Part shown: positions 7,630 to 15,506 of the stretch, in pieces
Layout: every line of letters starts with the position of its first letter
How positions within the stretch are numbered: the first letter of the stretch is position 1
Program-made: the position numbers and the translations under genes
The notes under the pieces: generated by a model
What the model was told of the DNA's origin: nothing
Databases searched by the model: none
The model's input: only the letters and a program-made list of their open reading frames with translations
NCBI RefSeq assembly: GCF_001990265.1
Contig: NZ_LYVN01000013.1
Span: forward strand, 1 to 48,119
DNA: 48,119 bases
Direction of reading: 5' to 3'
Source: Sphingopyxis sp. KK2
GTDB lineage: Bacteria; Pseudomonadota; Alphaproteobacteria; Sphingomonadales; Sphingomonadaceae

Positions 7630-8987
7630 GCGTCATCTTCCTGCCCGTCCTACGGACCGCGGTCACCTACAGCGTGAGCTTCGGGCGGCGATGGACGATC
7701 CTCGAGCAAATGATCCTCCTCGACCTTGTCGAGGAACGGCGCACCGTGGCCGAGCTTGCGGCCGCCTCCGATCTTCCCGACCGGCTGGTCGTCGAAGCGC
7801 TGATCAATCTCTTGCGGACGAACTGGATCGAAATGCGGGCCAGCGACGCGGGCGCCTATTTCGCCGCGACCGCGGCGGGCAAGCGCCGGGCGGCTGAACA
7901 GACCCTGCCCGATCATGTCGAGCGCGGTGAGAAATGGACCTCACTTTGCTTCGACCGCGTGACCGGGAGCTGGCTACGCTCGGACGATCTCGACGTCGTC
8001 TATGAGCGCGATCTGCCGACCAGCGCGCGCCCGCTCGAGGCGCGCTATCAGAATTTCAATGCCGCCGATGGCGATTTTCGCGATCTCCTCTATCTCCAGC
8101 CGCTCGAAACATTGGAACCCGACGAGCCGCGGCTGCGCACGCCCGCAAGGCCTTACGCCCGTTTCGAGGTCACGGACGAAGCCATCGCGGGGCTTCCCGA
8201 TTATGCCCCGATGAAATTGAGGCGTGCGATCCTCGATGCGGCAGGCGGCAGGAAGGCCGCGAACGACGAGGGCGCGGCGCTGCCGAAGGTCCGGACGGCC
8301 AGCCGCTACCGCGATACGATCGAGGCCGGCGATATCTTCGTCGGCGGCCCGGCGCAGCGCGCGCTTCTGCGCGAAGCGCTGCAAAAGGCCGGGTCGGCGA
8401 TCATCATTCACAGCTGCTTCGTCAATCCTAAGACGCTGGCGGCGATCCTTCCGGATCTCACCGCGGCGGCGAAGCGGAAGGTGAAGGTCGAATTGCTGTG
8501 GGGTTTGCAGCGCGACGACGAGGCGAGCGGGCCGCCGGCGTCGATCGTCGAGGCGCGGCGCCTGCTCGATGCTCTGCCGTTCGACGAGCGGCAATATATC
8601 ACGCTTTCGGCAAGGACCTCGGGTTCGCACGCCAAGCTCATCGTCTATGACGACGCGGAGACCGGAAACTGGGTCAGCGTGATCGGCAGCTGCAATTTGC
8701 TGTCGACCAATTTCGACGCGCTCGACGTATCGCTGCGCACTCGCAGCCACGGGATCGCTGCAAAGCTGCTTTCCTGGCTCACCACGACCCAGCAGCCCGC
8801 CGTCGGCGGCTGGTCGCATCAGGCGCGGCGCATCAATAGCGCCTGGGGCGCGGCGCGCCGGCGCGCGGCAGGGCGGGAAGAGGTCGGCGAGCATCAGCTT
8901 TCGCTTCTCGTCGATACCGATCACCACGCCTGTGTGCGCAAGGCGCGCGACGAGGCAAGATTGATGCGCCCCGAGCGCGCCATGTAG
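7626..8987 (+). CDS. mkoB: PLD-family nuclease-like protein with winged helix, probable Mokosh type I MkoB
   Basis: 453 aa, translationally coupled to the helicase gene by an ATGA overlap. The N-terminus (about 20-90) looks like a winged helix (ILEQMILLDLVEERRTVAEL). The C-terminal half is a phospholipase-D/Nuc fold with one HxKx4D motif, His335-Lys337-Asp342 (HAKLIVYD), followed by GSCN at 354-357. A single HKD motif implies that two subunits make one active site, as in Nuc and Zucchini. Predicted role: nucleic-acid cleavage guided by or coupled to the helicase. The last roughly 10-20 codons are read from the strand opposite the aminotransferase gene, so the natural C-terminus may have been altered at the island edge. 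Confidence 0.8.
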   Translation: MSVIFLPVLRTAVTYSVSFGRRWTILEQMILLDLVEERRTVAELAAASDLPDRLVVEALINLLRTNWIEMRASDAGAYFAATAAGKRRAAEQTLPDHVERGEKWTSLCFDRVTGSWLRSDDLDVVYERDLPTSARPLEARYQNFNAADGDFRDLLYLQPLETLEPDEPRLRTPARPYARFEVTDEAIAGLPDYAPMKLRRAILDAAGGRKAANDEGAALPKVRTASRYRDTIEAGDIFVGGPAQRALLREALQKAGSAIIIHSCFVNPKTLAAILPDLTAAAKRKVKVELLWGLQRDDEASGPPASIVEARRLLDALPFDERQYITLSARTSGSHAKLIVYDDAETGNWVSVIGSCNLLSTNFDALDVSLRTRSHGIAAKLLSWLTTTQQPAVGGWSHQARRINSAWGAARRRAAGREEVGEHQLSLLVDTDHHACVRKARDEARLMRPERAM

Positions 8988-10072
8988 ATTCCGTGATCGC
9001 GGCGCAATGCCTCGACGTCCTCAGCTCCGATGGGGAGCAGCGCGAACAGTCCCTTCTGCTTTCCGATAAAGGAAAGATCGAACGCGCCGCCCGATGCGCC
9101 CGCGAGCCGGCGCCGGACATCCTTGATGCGCAGGCGCATGCCGTCGAGGCCCTCGCGCCAAAGCCTGCTTTGCTCGGCGTCGCCCAGAATCGTACGGACG
9201 ATTGCCGCGCCGTGATCGGGTGGATTCGAATAGTTGAGCCGTGCCAGCGACTGGATATTCGAACGCGCGAGCTCTGCCGCCTTGTCCCCGTCGGTCTTGA
9301 CGAGCAGCATGCCGACGCGCTCGCGGTAGAGGCTGAAGCTCTTGGAGCAGGAAGCGGCCACAAGCGCCTCGGGCAAGCGCTCGACGATCATCCGAATCGC
9401 CGCTGCGTCTTCGTCGAGCCCTTCGCCAAGACCTTGGTAGGCCATGTCGACGAGCGGAACGAGCCCCCGCGCCGCCATGATCTCGACGATCTGCTCCCAT
9501 TGGGCGCGCTCCGGATCGGCGCCGGAGGGATTGTGGCAGCAGCCGTGAAGAAGGACCACGTCGCCGCGCCGCGCGGCTTGAAGCGCCGCGATCGTCGCAT
9601 CGAACGCGAGAGCATTTCTTTCGAGGTCATAATAGTCGTAGACTTCAACCCGAAGACCCGCCGCGGCCAGCATCGGCGCATGATTGGGCCAGCTTGGAAC
9701 GCCAAGATGCACCGTCGCGCCCGGGGATGCATGCGCAATCAGGTCCATGGCAAGCCGCAGCGCGCCCGTCCCGCCCGGGGCCTGCGCGCAGACGACCGAG
9801 CCACCGCGCGCGCCTTCCCCGAGCAGCATCGTCGCTACGCGCGCATTGAACTCGGGATCGCCGTCGGGTGCGACATAGGCCTTGGTTGATTGGTTCTCGA
9901 CAAGATAGCGTTCGGCCGTCTTGACGACGCCGGGCACATCGGTGCGCCCATGTTCGTTGCGATAGACCCCGACCCCGAGATCGATCAGGTCGGCACGGCC
10001 ATCGGCGCGCAGGAGCTTTCCGACCTCGACCAGCGCGTCGACGGGGAGCCGGGCGGCAGCTTCCAGCATCAT
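8921..10072 (-). CDS. Aromatic/aspartate aminotransferase, 3' end replaced
   Basis: PLP enzyme of the TyrB/AspC fold-type I family, transferring amino groups between aromatic or acidic amino acids and 2-oxo acids. Visible: DLGVGVYRNEHG, NPSGADP (183 region), the Schiff-base Lys244 in SCSKSFSLYRERVG, and the carboxylate-binding Arg369 in SGRINLA. After residue 373 the sequence turns into an unrelated tail SSRALRTQAW, where family members continue about 20 residues of helix. The gene thus appears truncated at about 8955, where the defence module abuts; it overlaps the mkoB ORF by 67 bases tail to tail. ATG 10072 or 10069 follows AGGATT; the second has better spacing. An Lrp-type regulator lies upstream. 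Activity may survive because all catalytic residues remain. Confidence 0.85.
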   Translation of the reverse strand: MMLEAAARLPVDALVEVGKLLRADGRADLIDLGVGVYRNEHGRTDVPGVVKTAERYLVENQSTKAYVAPDGDPEFNARVATMLLGEGARGGSVVCAQAPGGTGALRLAMDLIAHASPGATVHLGVPSWPNHAPMLAAAGLRVEVYDYYDLERNALAFDATIAALQAARRGDVVLLHGCCHNPSGADPERAQWEQIVEIMAARGLVPLVDMAYQGLGEGLDEDAAAIRMIVERLPEALVAASCSKSFSLYRERVGMLLVKTDGDKAAELARSNIQSLARLNYSNPPDHGAAIVRTILGDAEQSRLWREGLDGMRLRIKDVRRRLAGASGGAFDLSFIGKQKGLFALLPIGAEDVEALRRDHGIYMARSGRINLASSRALRTQAW

Positions 10073-10122
10073 ATAATCCTAACAGAGAAAGGCGGCGGGC
10101 CGGCGCCCGGCGTCACACGGCT

Positions 10123-10335
10123 TCAGCGCGCGTGGCGGTTGATGACCATCCGGTCGTGGAGACGATTGATAATCCCGCTGCCCGTCTTCACGCAGAGCGC
10201 GGGCACGAGAGCATGGACGAGGCAGGCGATCGCTCCGACGAACATCGCGAAAGAAAAGCTCGCCGCCGACACGAAGTGTTCGACATAGGATTCGCCGACA
10301 TCGGCCGGGTGATCGCGGAAAATCTTCTGAAACAT
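10123..10335 (-). CDS. DUF6356 family small membrane protein
   Basis: 70 aa. The start ATG 10335 has AAGGAG seven bases upstream; a TTG two codons earlier is less likely. The N-terminal FRDHPADVGESYVEHFVSAA segment and the hydrophobic centre (FAMFVGAIACLVHALVPAL) followed by KTGSGIINRLHDRM are the pattern of DUF6356 proteins, common in sphingomonads. One, possibly two, membrane segments are predicted. It lies upstream of and in the same direction as the aminotransferase (50-base gap), and divergent from the Lrp gene. Function unknown. Confidence 0.8.
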   Translation of the reverse strand: MFQKIFRDHPADVGESYVEHFVSAASFSFAMFVGAIACLVHALVPALCVKTGSGIINRLHDRMVINRHAR

Positions 10336-10457
10336 GGACAAGCTCCTTCCGGACCGCCCCTATATTCCAGCAGCATCAGAAATTATTTTCCAATTTTCCG
10401 TATTTTTGGCATATTGCAGAACATATATTCCACATTTTGGCCATATGAGAGAAAAAT
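10336..10457. promoter_or_regulatory. Divergent AT-rich promoter region, likely Lrp/AsnC operator
   Basis: Between the divergent DUF6356 and Lrp-type genes the DNA falls sharply in GC from about 10379 to 10457, with runs such as AAATTATTTTCC and CATATTGCAGAACATATATTCC. Lrp-family regulators bind degenerate AT-rich sites next to their own gene, so auto-regulation and control of the divergent aminotransferase unit are likely. No exact site is assigned. Confidence 0.6.
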
Positions 10458-10910
10458 ATGCTGGATAGCTTCGATCGGAAGATATTGACCGCGCTTCAGT
10501 CCGACGCGACGCTCTCTCTCGCGGCACTGTCCGAGATCATCGGCCTGTCGCAATCGCCATGCTGGAAGCGGGTGAAGCGCCTCGAGACCGAAGGCTATAT
10601 CGCGGACCGGGTCACGCTCCTTGACAGGGAGAAGCTCAATCTCGGCGTCACCGTCTTCGTCAGCATCCGGACGAACCAGCATGATGAACAATGGCTCGCC
10701 GATTTTGCCTCGGCCATCTCGGAAATCCCCGAGGTGGTCGAATTCTATCGAATGAGCGGCGAGGTCGACTATCTGCTCAAGATTCTCTGTTCGGGCATCG
10801 GCGACTATGATCGCATCTATCGCAAGCTGATCCGCAGCGCGAAACTGTCCGACGTGAGTTCTTCCTTCGCGATGGAGCAAATCAAATATACGACGGCGCT
10901 GCCGATCTAG
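10458..10910 (+). CDS. Lrp/AsnC family transcriptional regulator
   Basis: 150 aa, the usual length. Residues 3-62 are the winged HTH (LDSFDRKILTALQSDATLSL, LSEIIGLSQSPCWKRVKRLE), and 70-148 the RAM/AsnC ligand-binding domain (VTVFVSIRTNQH, MSGEVDYLLKILC, DYDRIYRKLI). It should respond to an amino acid as a dimer or octamer. The divergent placement next to an aromatic aminotransferase suggests that it controls that gene. ATG 10458 sits after GAGAGAAAAAT. Confidence 0.92.
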   Translation: MLDSFDRKILTALQSDATLSLAALSEIIGLSQSPCWKRVKRLETEGYIADRVTLLDREKLNLGVTVFVSIRTNQHDEQWLADFASAISEIPEVVEFYRMSGEVDYLLKILCSGIGDYDRIYRKLIRSAKLSDVSSSFAMEQIKYTTALPI

Positions 10911-11114
10911 CGCGCCGCAGCGGCTCAAAACGCCTCCCAGCGCCCCAGCAAGGCCTTTGCCTTCATCGGGGTCCTGCAGGTCTACCGCAAGCCCGTGTCA
11001 CAACGGCATCGACAGTGTAGCCAAACAAGGCTGCCTTGATCTCGAACGATATTAAGCGAAAGCCCGTCGGCTCCTTTTTTGCCTCATTAAAAATGGTCGG
11101 CGCCGTGTCGCCGC

Positions 11115-12602
11115 CTAGCGCAGCGCCGCCTTGAGGATCTTCCCGGCAGCCGACAGCGGCAATTCGCGGCGGAACTCGACCGATCGCGGGCATTTATAGG
11201 CGGCGAGGCGGTCGCGGCAATGCGCGATGACCTCTTCGGCCGTCGCATCCGACCGCGCCACGACCACGGCATGAACGCGCTCGCCCCAGTGCGGGTCGGG
11301 CTGGCCGACGACCGCGCATTGCGCGACCGCAGGATGCTGCGACAGCACCGCCTCGACCTCGACCGAATAGACATTCTCGCCGCCGGTGATGATCATGTCC
11401 TTCAACCGGTCGACGACATGGATATAGCCATGCTCGTCCATCCGCCCGACGTCGCCGGTGTGCATCCACCCGCCGCGCAGCGCCTCGGCACTTTCCTCGG
11501 GCCGGTTCCAGTACCCCGTCATCACCGCCTCGCCGCGCGCGACGATCTCGCCGATCTCGCCGACGGGCACTTCGTTATCGTCGGCGTCGACGATGCGCGC
11601 CTCGATCGCCATCACCGCGCGCCCGGCCGAGCGGCGGCGCGCCGGGTCGCGATGGTCGGCCGGTTTAAGCAGCGAGATGGAGCCCGAGGTCTCGGTCATG
11701 CCATAGCCCTGGACGAAACCGACGCGCGGCATCGCGGCGATCGCGCGGTCCATCAGCGCGGGCGGCATCGGCGCCGCGCCATAATAGATGCGCTCGACGC
11801 TGGTCAGGTCGTGCTCGGCAAAGCGCGGATGGTCGAGCAGCGCCTGCAGCATCGTCGGGACGAGGAAGATATCGGTCACCCCCTGCCCCGCGATCGCCGC
11901 CATCACCGCCTCGGCCTCGAACGCCGGAACGAACACGTGCCGCCCGCCACCGAGCAGGCAGGCGAGGAAGCCCGAGATGGCGCCGACGTGGAACAGCGGC
12001 GCGGTGTGGAGCATGCACGCGCCGGGCGCCGCATCGCCCGCCCCCGCAAGGCACAGCGCATAGGCCATCAGCGCGCGGTGCGACAGCATCACGCCCTTCG
12101 ACCGCCCGGTCGTGCCGCCGGTGTAGAGGATCATCGCGAGATCGTCGCCATGGCGCAGATGCTCGTCGGGTTCGCCCGCCGCCGCGATCAGTTGCTCGAA
12201 CACCGGGCCGGCCATCACGACTTCGCGCACCCCCGGCGCCTCGCGGCGGATGTCGGCCAGCATCGACCGGAACCCCGGATCGACGATCAATATATTCGCC
12301 CCGCAATCGGCGAGCGCATATGCGATCTCGCCTGCGGTCCAGCGCGTGTTGACCGGACAGGCGACCGCGCCCGTCCACAGGCTGCCGAACAGGACATCGA
12401 CGAACAGGTCGCCATTGGGCGCGAGCAGGGCGACGCGATCGCCCGGCCTGACGCCGAGGTCGGTCAGGACCGCGGCGACGCGGCGCGAGCGCGACGCGAT
12501 CTCGCGCCAGCTGCGCTGCCGCCCGCCATCGACCGTCGCGATGCGGTCAGGCGTTTCGCGCGCCGCGCGGTGCAGCGGCTGGGTGATCGAAAGGCCGGTC
12601 AT
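11115..12602 (-). CDS. Acyl-CoA synthetase (AMP-dependent ligase), last gene of catabolic operon
   Basis: 495 aa ANL-superfamily enzyme that activates a carboxylic acid to its CoA thioester through an acyl-AMP. Motifs: P-loop LYTGGTTGRSKGV (about 158-170), YGAAPMP, QGYGMTET (about 295-302), WMHTGDVGRMDEHGY and DRLKDMIITGGENVYS, and the catalytic Lys of the C-terminal domain in LPLSAAGKILKAALR. Its start overlaps the membrane-protein gene upstream by ATGA. As the final gene of the operon it probably feeds the acid made by the preceding hydrolase and dehydrogenases into beta-oxidation. The substrate is not readable from sequence. Confidence 0.9.
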   Translation of the reverse strand: MTGLSITQPLHRAARETPDRIATVDGGRQRSWREIASRSRRVAAVLTDLGVRPGDRVALLAPNGDLFVDVLFGSLWTGAVACPVNTRWTAGEIAYALADCGANILIVDPGFRSMLADIRREAPGVREVVMAGPVFEQLIAAAGEPDEHLRHGDDLAMILYTGGTTGRSKGVMLSHRALMAYALCLAGAGDAAPGACMLHTAPLFHVGAISGFLACLLGGGRHVFVPAFEAEAVMAAIAGQGVTDIFLVPTMLQALLDHPRFAEHDLTSVERIYYGAAPMPPALMDRAIAAMPRVGFVQGYGMTETSGSISLLKPADHRDPARRRSAGRAVMAIEARIVDADDNEVPVGEIGEIVARGEAVMTGYWNRPEESAEALRGGWMHTGDVGRMDEHGYIHVVDRLKDMIITGGENVYSVEVEAVLSQHPAVAQCAVVGQPDPHWGERVHAVVVARSDATAEEVIAHCRDRLAAYKCPRSVEFRRELPLSAAGKILKAALR

Positions 12603-13105
12603 GCCGCCGCCCGCCGCGCCGCAATGATCTGGCCGAGGGTTACGATGCCGCCGAAATACAGCGTCGCGAGGGCGATCGACGCCATGACATGCGCAAAGCT
12701 CTCACCCGCCTGCAGCAGCGGGGCCGCCATCACGGTGAGGTACAGCATGTACGGCCGGTTGATCAGCAACGGCAGCCAGCCGCGAAGCTGGAAATAGATC
12801 GCCGCGACGATCAGCCCGAGCACCGGCGCGACGCCCGCCAGCCCGCCGTGCACCGCGCCATATTGCAGCAACCATGCCGTCGCGGTGCCGCCGCACGCGC
12901 CAATCAGCAGCGGCGCCAGCGCCTTGCGCGCGACCATGTCGACGCTGCCCCAGTACCAGAGCAGCAGGAAGCCCGCATAGAGCGGCGTCAGCCCCAGCAG
13001 CAGGCCGAGCGCGATGAAGCCCGCGATCAGCAGCACGACGCCGCCGGTCACGATCGCGGCCATGCCGCCGCCCATTGCCGGGGCGGGCTGGTCGCTCACC
13101 GCCAT
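12599..13105 (-). CDS. Membrane protein of unknown function in catabolic operon
   Basis: 168 aa with about five hydrophobic segments (roughly residues 13-40, 42-56, 64-84, 88-106, 116-160) and few charged residues; no signal for secretion beyond the inner membrane. I do not recognise the family; the compact hydrophobic layout recalls small integral membrane proteins of the DUF1097 type, but that is weak. It overlaps the alcohol dehydrogenase gene by 10 bases and the ligase gene by 4. Position in the operon suggests a part in substrate uptake across the inner membrane. Confidence 0.75.
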   Translation of the reverse strand: MAVSDQPAPAMGGGMAAIVTGGVVLLIAGFIALGLLLGLTPLYAGFLLLWYWGSVDMVARKALAPLLIGACGGTATAWLLQYGAVHGGLAGVAPVLGLIVAAIYFQLRGWLPLLINRPYMLYLTVMAAPLLQAGESFAHVMASIALATLYFGGIVTLGQIIAARRAAA

Positions 13106-14187
13106 GGCTCCACGACGATCTTGACCTGGTCGCCCGGCGAAGCGAGCCGTTCGAAGGCGGCGGGCGCATCGGCTAGCGCGACCTGATCGGTCAGGAAGGC
13201 GGTGCCGTCGATCGCGCCTTCGCCCAGCGCGTGCAGCGTCTCGGCGAACTCGTCGGGCGAATAGGCCCAGACGAAGCTGAAGCGCATCTGCTTGTTGATG
13301 CCGAGCACGGGCAGGATGCGATCATCCTCCATGCACGCGCCGACGATGACGATATGCGCGAGCGGCGGCGCCTGTTCGAGCAGGTTTTGCAGCATGCCGG
13401 GCACGCCGACGCATTCGAAGACGATCGCGTCGCGCATCGAGCGGCCCGACAGCTGCGCCGCGCCGAAGGAGGTCAGTGTCGCGGGAACGTCGAGCGCCTC
13501 CCAATGATCGTGCGGCGAGGTCGCGGCGGGATCGATGACGATGTCGGCACCCAGTTTCTCGGCGCGCGCGCGGCGCGCGGGCGAGAAATCGGCGGCGATG
13601 ATCGGGCCGATGCCGCGGCGCTTCAGCGCGACGATCACCGCAAGCCCGATCGGGCCGCAGCCGATGACCATCGCGACGCTGCCCGGACCGGGATTGGCGA
13701 CCGCGACCGCGTGCGTGCCCACCGAGAGCGGCTCGGTCAGCGCGGCTATCTCCGACGCGAGCCCGTTCGGCACCGGCAACAGCAACGCCTCGGTCAGCGC
13801 GACGCGCTCGGCGAGCGCGCCGCGATAACGCGTCGAAAATCCGATCAGTTCGGCGCCGAGCGGCCCGAAGGCGAAGGGGGTGGAAACGACGCGCGTGCCC
13901 GCCGCGAAGCGCTTTTCGGTGCCCGGTCCATGGTCGAGGATCTCGGCGCAGAATTCATGGCCGAGGACCAGGTCCTGCGCCGGATCGATGGTGTCGGGCG
14001 CGCCGCAGCGGCGGCCGATCTCGACTCCATGTTCGAGGTGATGGACGGCGTGGAGGTCCGACCCGCAGATACCGCATGCCAGCGTCTTCGCGACGACCTG
14101 TCCCGCCTCGGGCACGACATCGGCAACGTCGGTGACGGTCAGCGCGGCGCCGCGGCGGACCGCGGCGCGCATCGTGGCACCGCTCAT
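13096..14187 (-). CDS. Zinc-dependent alcohol dehydrogenase (MDR family)
   Basis: 363 aa. Medium-chain dehydrogenase/reductase: catalytic zinc region CGICGSDLHAVHHLEHG (about 37-53) and LGHEF (about 73), followed by the Rossmann segment VIGCGPIGLAVIVALKRRG (about 180-198). The four-cysteine structural zinc lobe of classical ADH is not seen, placing it with sorbitol/threonine-type or sphingomonad-specific MDRs. The start ATG 14187 overlaps the cupin stop by ATGA; the longer upstream reading in the same frame is the shadow of the cupin gene. Likely oxidises an alcohol formed by the hydrolase in this pathway, using NAD(P)+. Confidence 0.9.
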   Translation of the reverse strand: MSGATMRAAVRRGAALTVTDVADVVPEAGQVVAKTLACGICGSDLHAVHHLEHGVEIGRRCGAPDTIDPAQDLVLGHEFCAEILDHGPGTEKRFAAGTRVVSTPFAFGPLGAELIGFSTRYRGALAERVALTEALLLPVPNGLASEIAALTEPLSVGTHAVAVANPGPGSVAMVIGCGPIGLAVIVALKRRGIGPIIAADFSPARRARAEKLGADIVIDPAATSPHDHWEALDVPATLTSFGAAQLSGRSMRDAIVFECVGVPGMLQNLLEQAPPLAHIVIVGACMEDDRILPVLGINKQMRFSFVWAYSPDEFAETLHALGEGAIDGTAFLTDQVALADAPAAFERLASPGDQVKIVVEPWR

Positions 14188-14702
14188 TTTGCGCCTGCGA
14201 GTTCGGTCGGCTTGCGCTGGCCTTCCCAGCCCGGCTTTTCCTTGCGCAGACCGTCGACGATCTTGTCCCAGAAGGCGGTGGTATTGCCCCGGAAGCGGAT
14301 GTCGAACGCATCGGCGGTGCGGAATTCGAGCACCTCGACCCCCTCGGGACCGGGCTTGTAGGTATAGGGGACGTCGGTGCCGACATAGAAGCCGTCGCCG
14401 GGGCCAAGCTCCTCGGTGCCGAGCTTCAACGAGCCGGCGATGATATAATAGAGGCAATCGGCGTTGTGGCTGTGCAGCGGCAGCGGAAAGCCGCTCTTGA
14501 ACCAGGCATAGGTCAGGCTCATCCCCGGCATCGAGAAGAGCAATTTCACTTCATTGCCGTCGTCGGCGCCTTCGGCGGTCGCGCGCACGATGCCGTCCTC
14601 GATCACCGGGGTGATGCCCGAATATTCCATGCACGACGTCTCGCTGTACGGCGGCGCGTCGGCGGCGCGATAGACTTCAAAGCTCGGTTTCTTGGCAGTC
14701 AT
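14184..14702 (-). CDS. Cupin-domain protein
   Basis: 172 aa. A single beta-barrel cupin domain in the C-terminal two thirds: PLHSHNADCLYYIIAGSLKL carries the two metal-ligand histidines and GDGFYVGTDVPYTYKPGPEG the second motif. Such proteins may be dioxygenases, isomerases or simple binders, and the sequence does not decide. ATG 14702 is preceded by AAGGATAAGG; a GTG directly upstream is possible. It overlaps the dehydrogenase gene by four bases and follows the SDR gene after 12 bases, so it belongs to the same operon. Confidence 0.85.
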   Translation of the reverse strand: MTAKKPSFEVYRAADAPPYSETSCMEYSGITPVIEDGIVRATAEGADDGNEVKLLFSMPGMSLTYAWFKSGFPLPLHSHNADCLYYIIAGSLKLGTEELGPGDGFYVGTDVPYTYKPGPEGVEVLEFRTADAFDIRFRGNTTAFWDKIVDGLRKEKPGWEGQRKPTELAGAK

Positions 14703-14714
14703 CACCTTATCCTT

Positions 14715-15506
14715 TCACGCTTGGCCCGCGGCGCCCAGCACGTCGCGGAGGTCGGGCTGGCCCGTATGCGCGGTCAGCCCGCCGTCGACCGGGACGGTCG
14801 CGCCGGTCATGCCGCTGGCGTCGTCCGACGCGAGGAACAGCGCGACGGCGGCGATCTCTTCGGGACGCGCGAAGCGACCCGACGGAACGACCCGCTCCCA
14901 TTCGGTACGCAGCCCCTCGATCTCGTCGACGCCGCTGGTCAGCAGCGGCGTATCGACCGGGCCCGGACAGATGGAGTTGGCGCGAATATTGTCGCGCGCA
15001 TGGTCGATCGCGAGGCAGCGGGTGTAGTTGATCACCCCCGCCTTGGCCGCGTTGTACGCCGTGAAACCATAGTCGGCGGCCATGCCCGAGGCCGATGCGG
15101 TGTTGACGATGGCTCCACCGCCGCGCGCTTTCAAATGGGGGATGACGGCACGGCAGGCATAGAATACGGCGTCGAGATTGACCGCGATGCAGCGGCGCCA
15201 TTGCTCGACGTCCATGTCGGGGGTCATGCCAAAATTGCCGATCCCCGCATTGTTGAAGAGGATATCGATACCGCCGAAGCGCTCCACCGTCTTGTCGGCA
15301 AGCGGGGCAAAGGCGTCGGCGTCGGCAACATCTACGAATTCATACGCCGCCTGCTCGCCAAGTTCGGCGACGAAGGCCGCCGCGCGTTCGGCGTCGAGTT
15401 CGGCGATCATCACCGATCCGCCCTCGGCAACGAAGCGGCGCACGAACGCTGCGCCGATGCCCGAGGCGCCGCCGGTAACGATGGCGGTCTTGCCTGCAAA
15501 TCTCAT
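14715..15506 (-). CDS. Short-chain dehydrogenase/reductase
   Basis: 263 aa. Classical SDR: cofactor site TGGASGIG (about 11-18), NNAG (about 88), catalytic Ser in NTASASGMA and YNAAK (about 155), then CPGPVDTPL. Asp/Glu in IAELDAERA after the second strand favours NAD+. The start at ATG 15506 overlaps the hydrolase stop by ATGA and fits the family N-terminus (MRFAGKTAIVTGG); upstream codons belong to the hydrolase gene. Probable role: oxidation of a secondary alcohol in the operon's pathway. Confidence 0.92.
   Translation of the reverse strand: MRFAGKTAIVTGGASGIGAAFVRRFVAEGGSVMIAELDAERAAAFVAELGEQAAYEFVDVADADAFAPLADKTVERFGGIDILFNNAGIGNFGMTPDMDVEQWRRCIAVNLDAVFYACRAVIPHLKARGGGAIVNTASASGMAADYGFTAYNAAKAGVINYTRCLAIDHARDNIRANSICPGPVDTPLLTSGVDEIEGLRTEWERVVPSGRFARPEEIAAVALFLASDDASGMTGATVPVDGGLTAHTGQPDLRDVLGAAGQA

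Noticed and set aside
11061..11080. Possible terminator after the Lrp gene (AGCC-CGTC-GGCT, CC, six T)
   Set aside because: The stem is only four base pairs with two C before the T-run; too weak to call.
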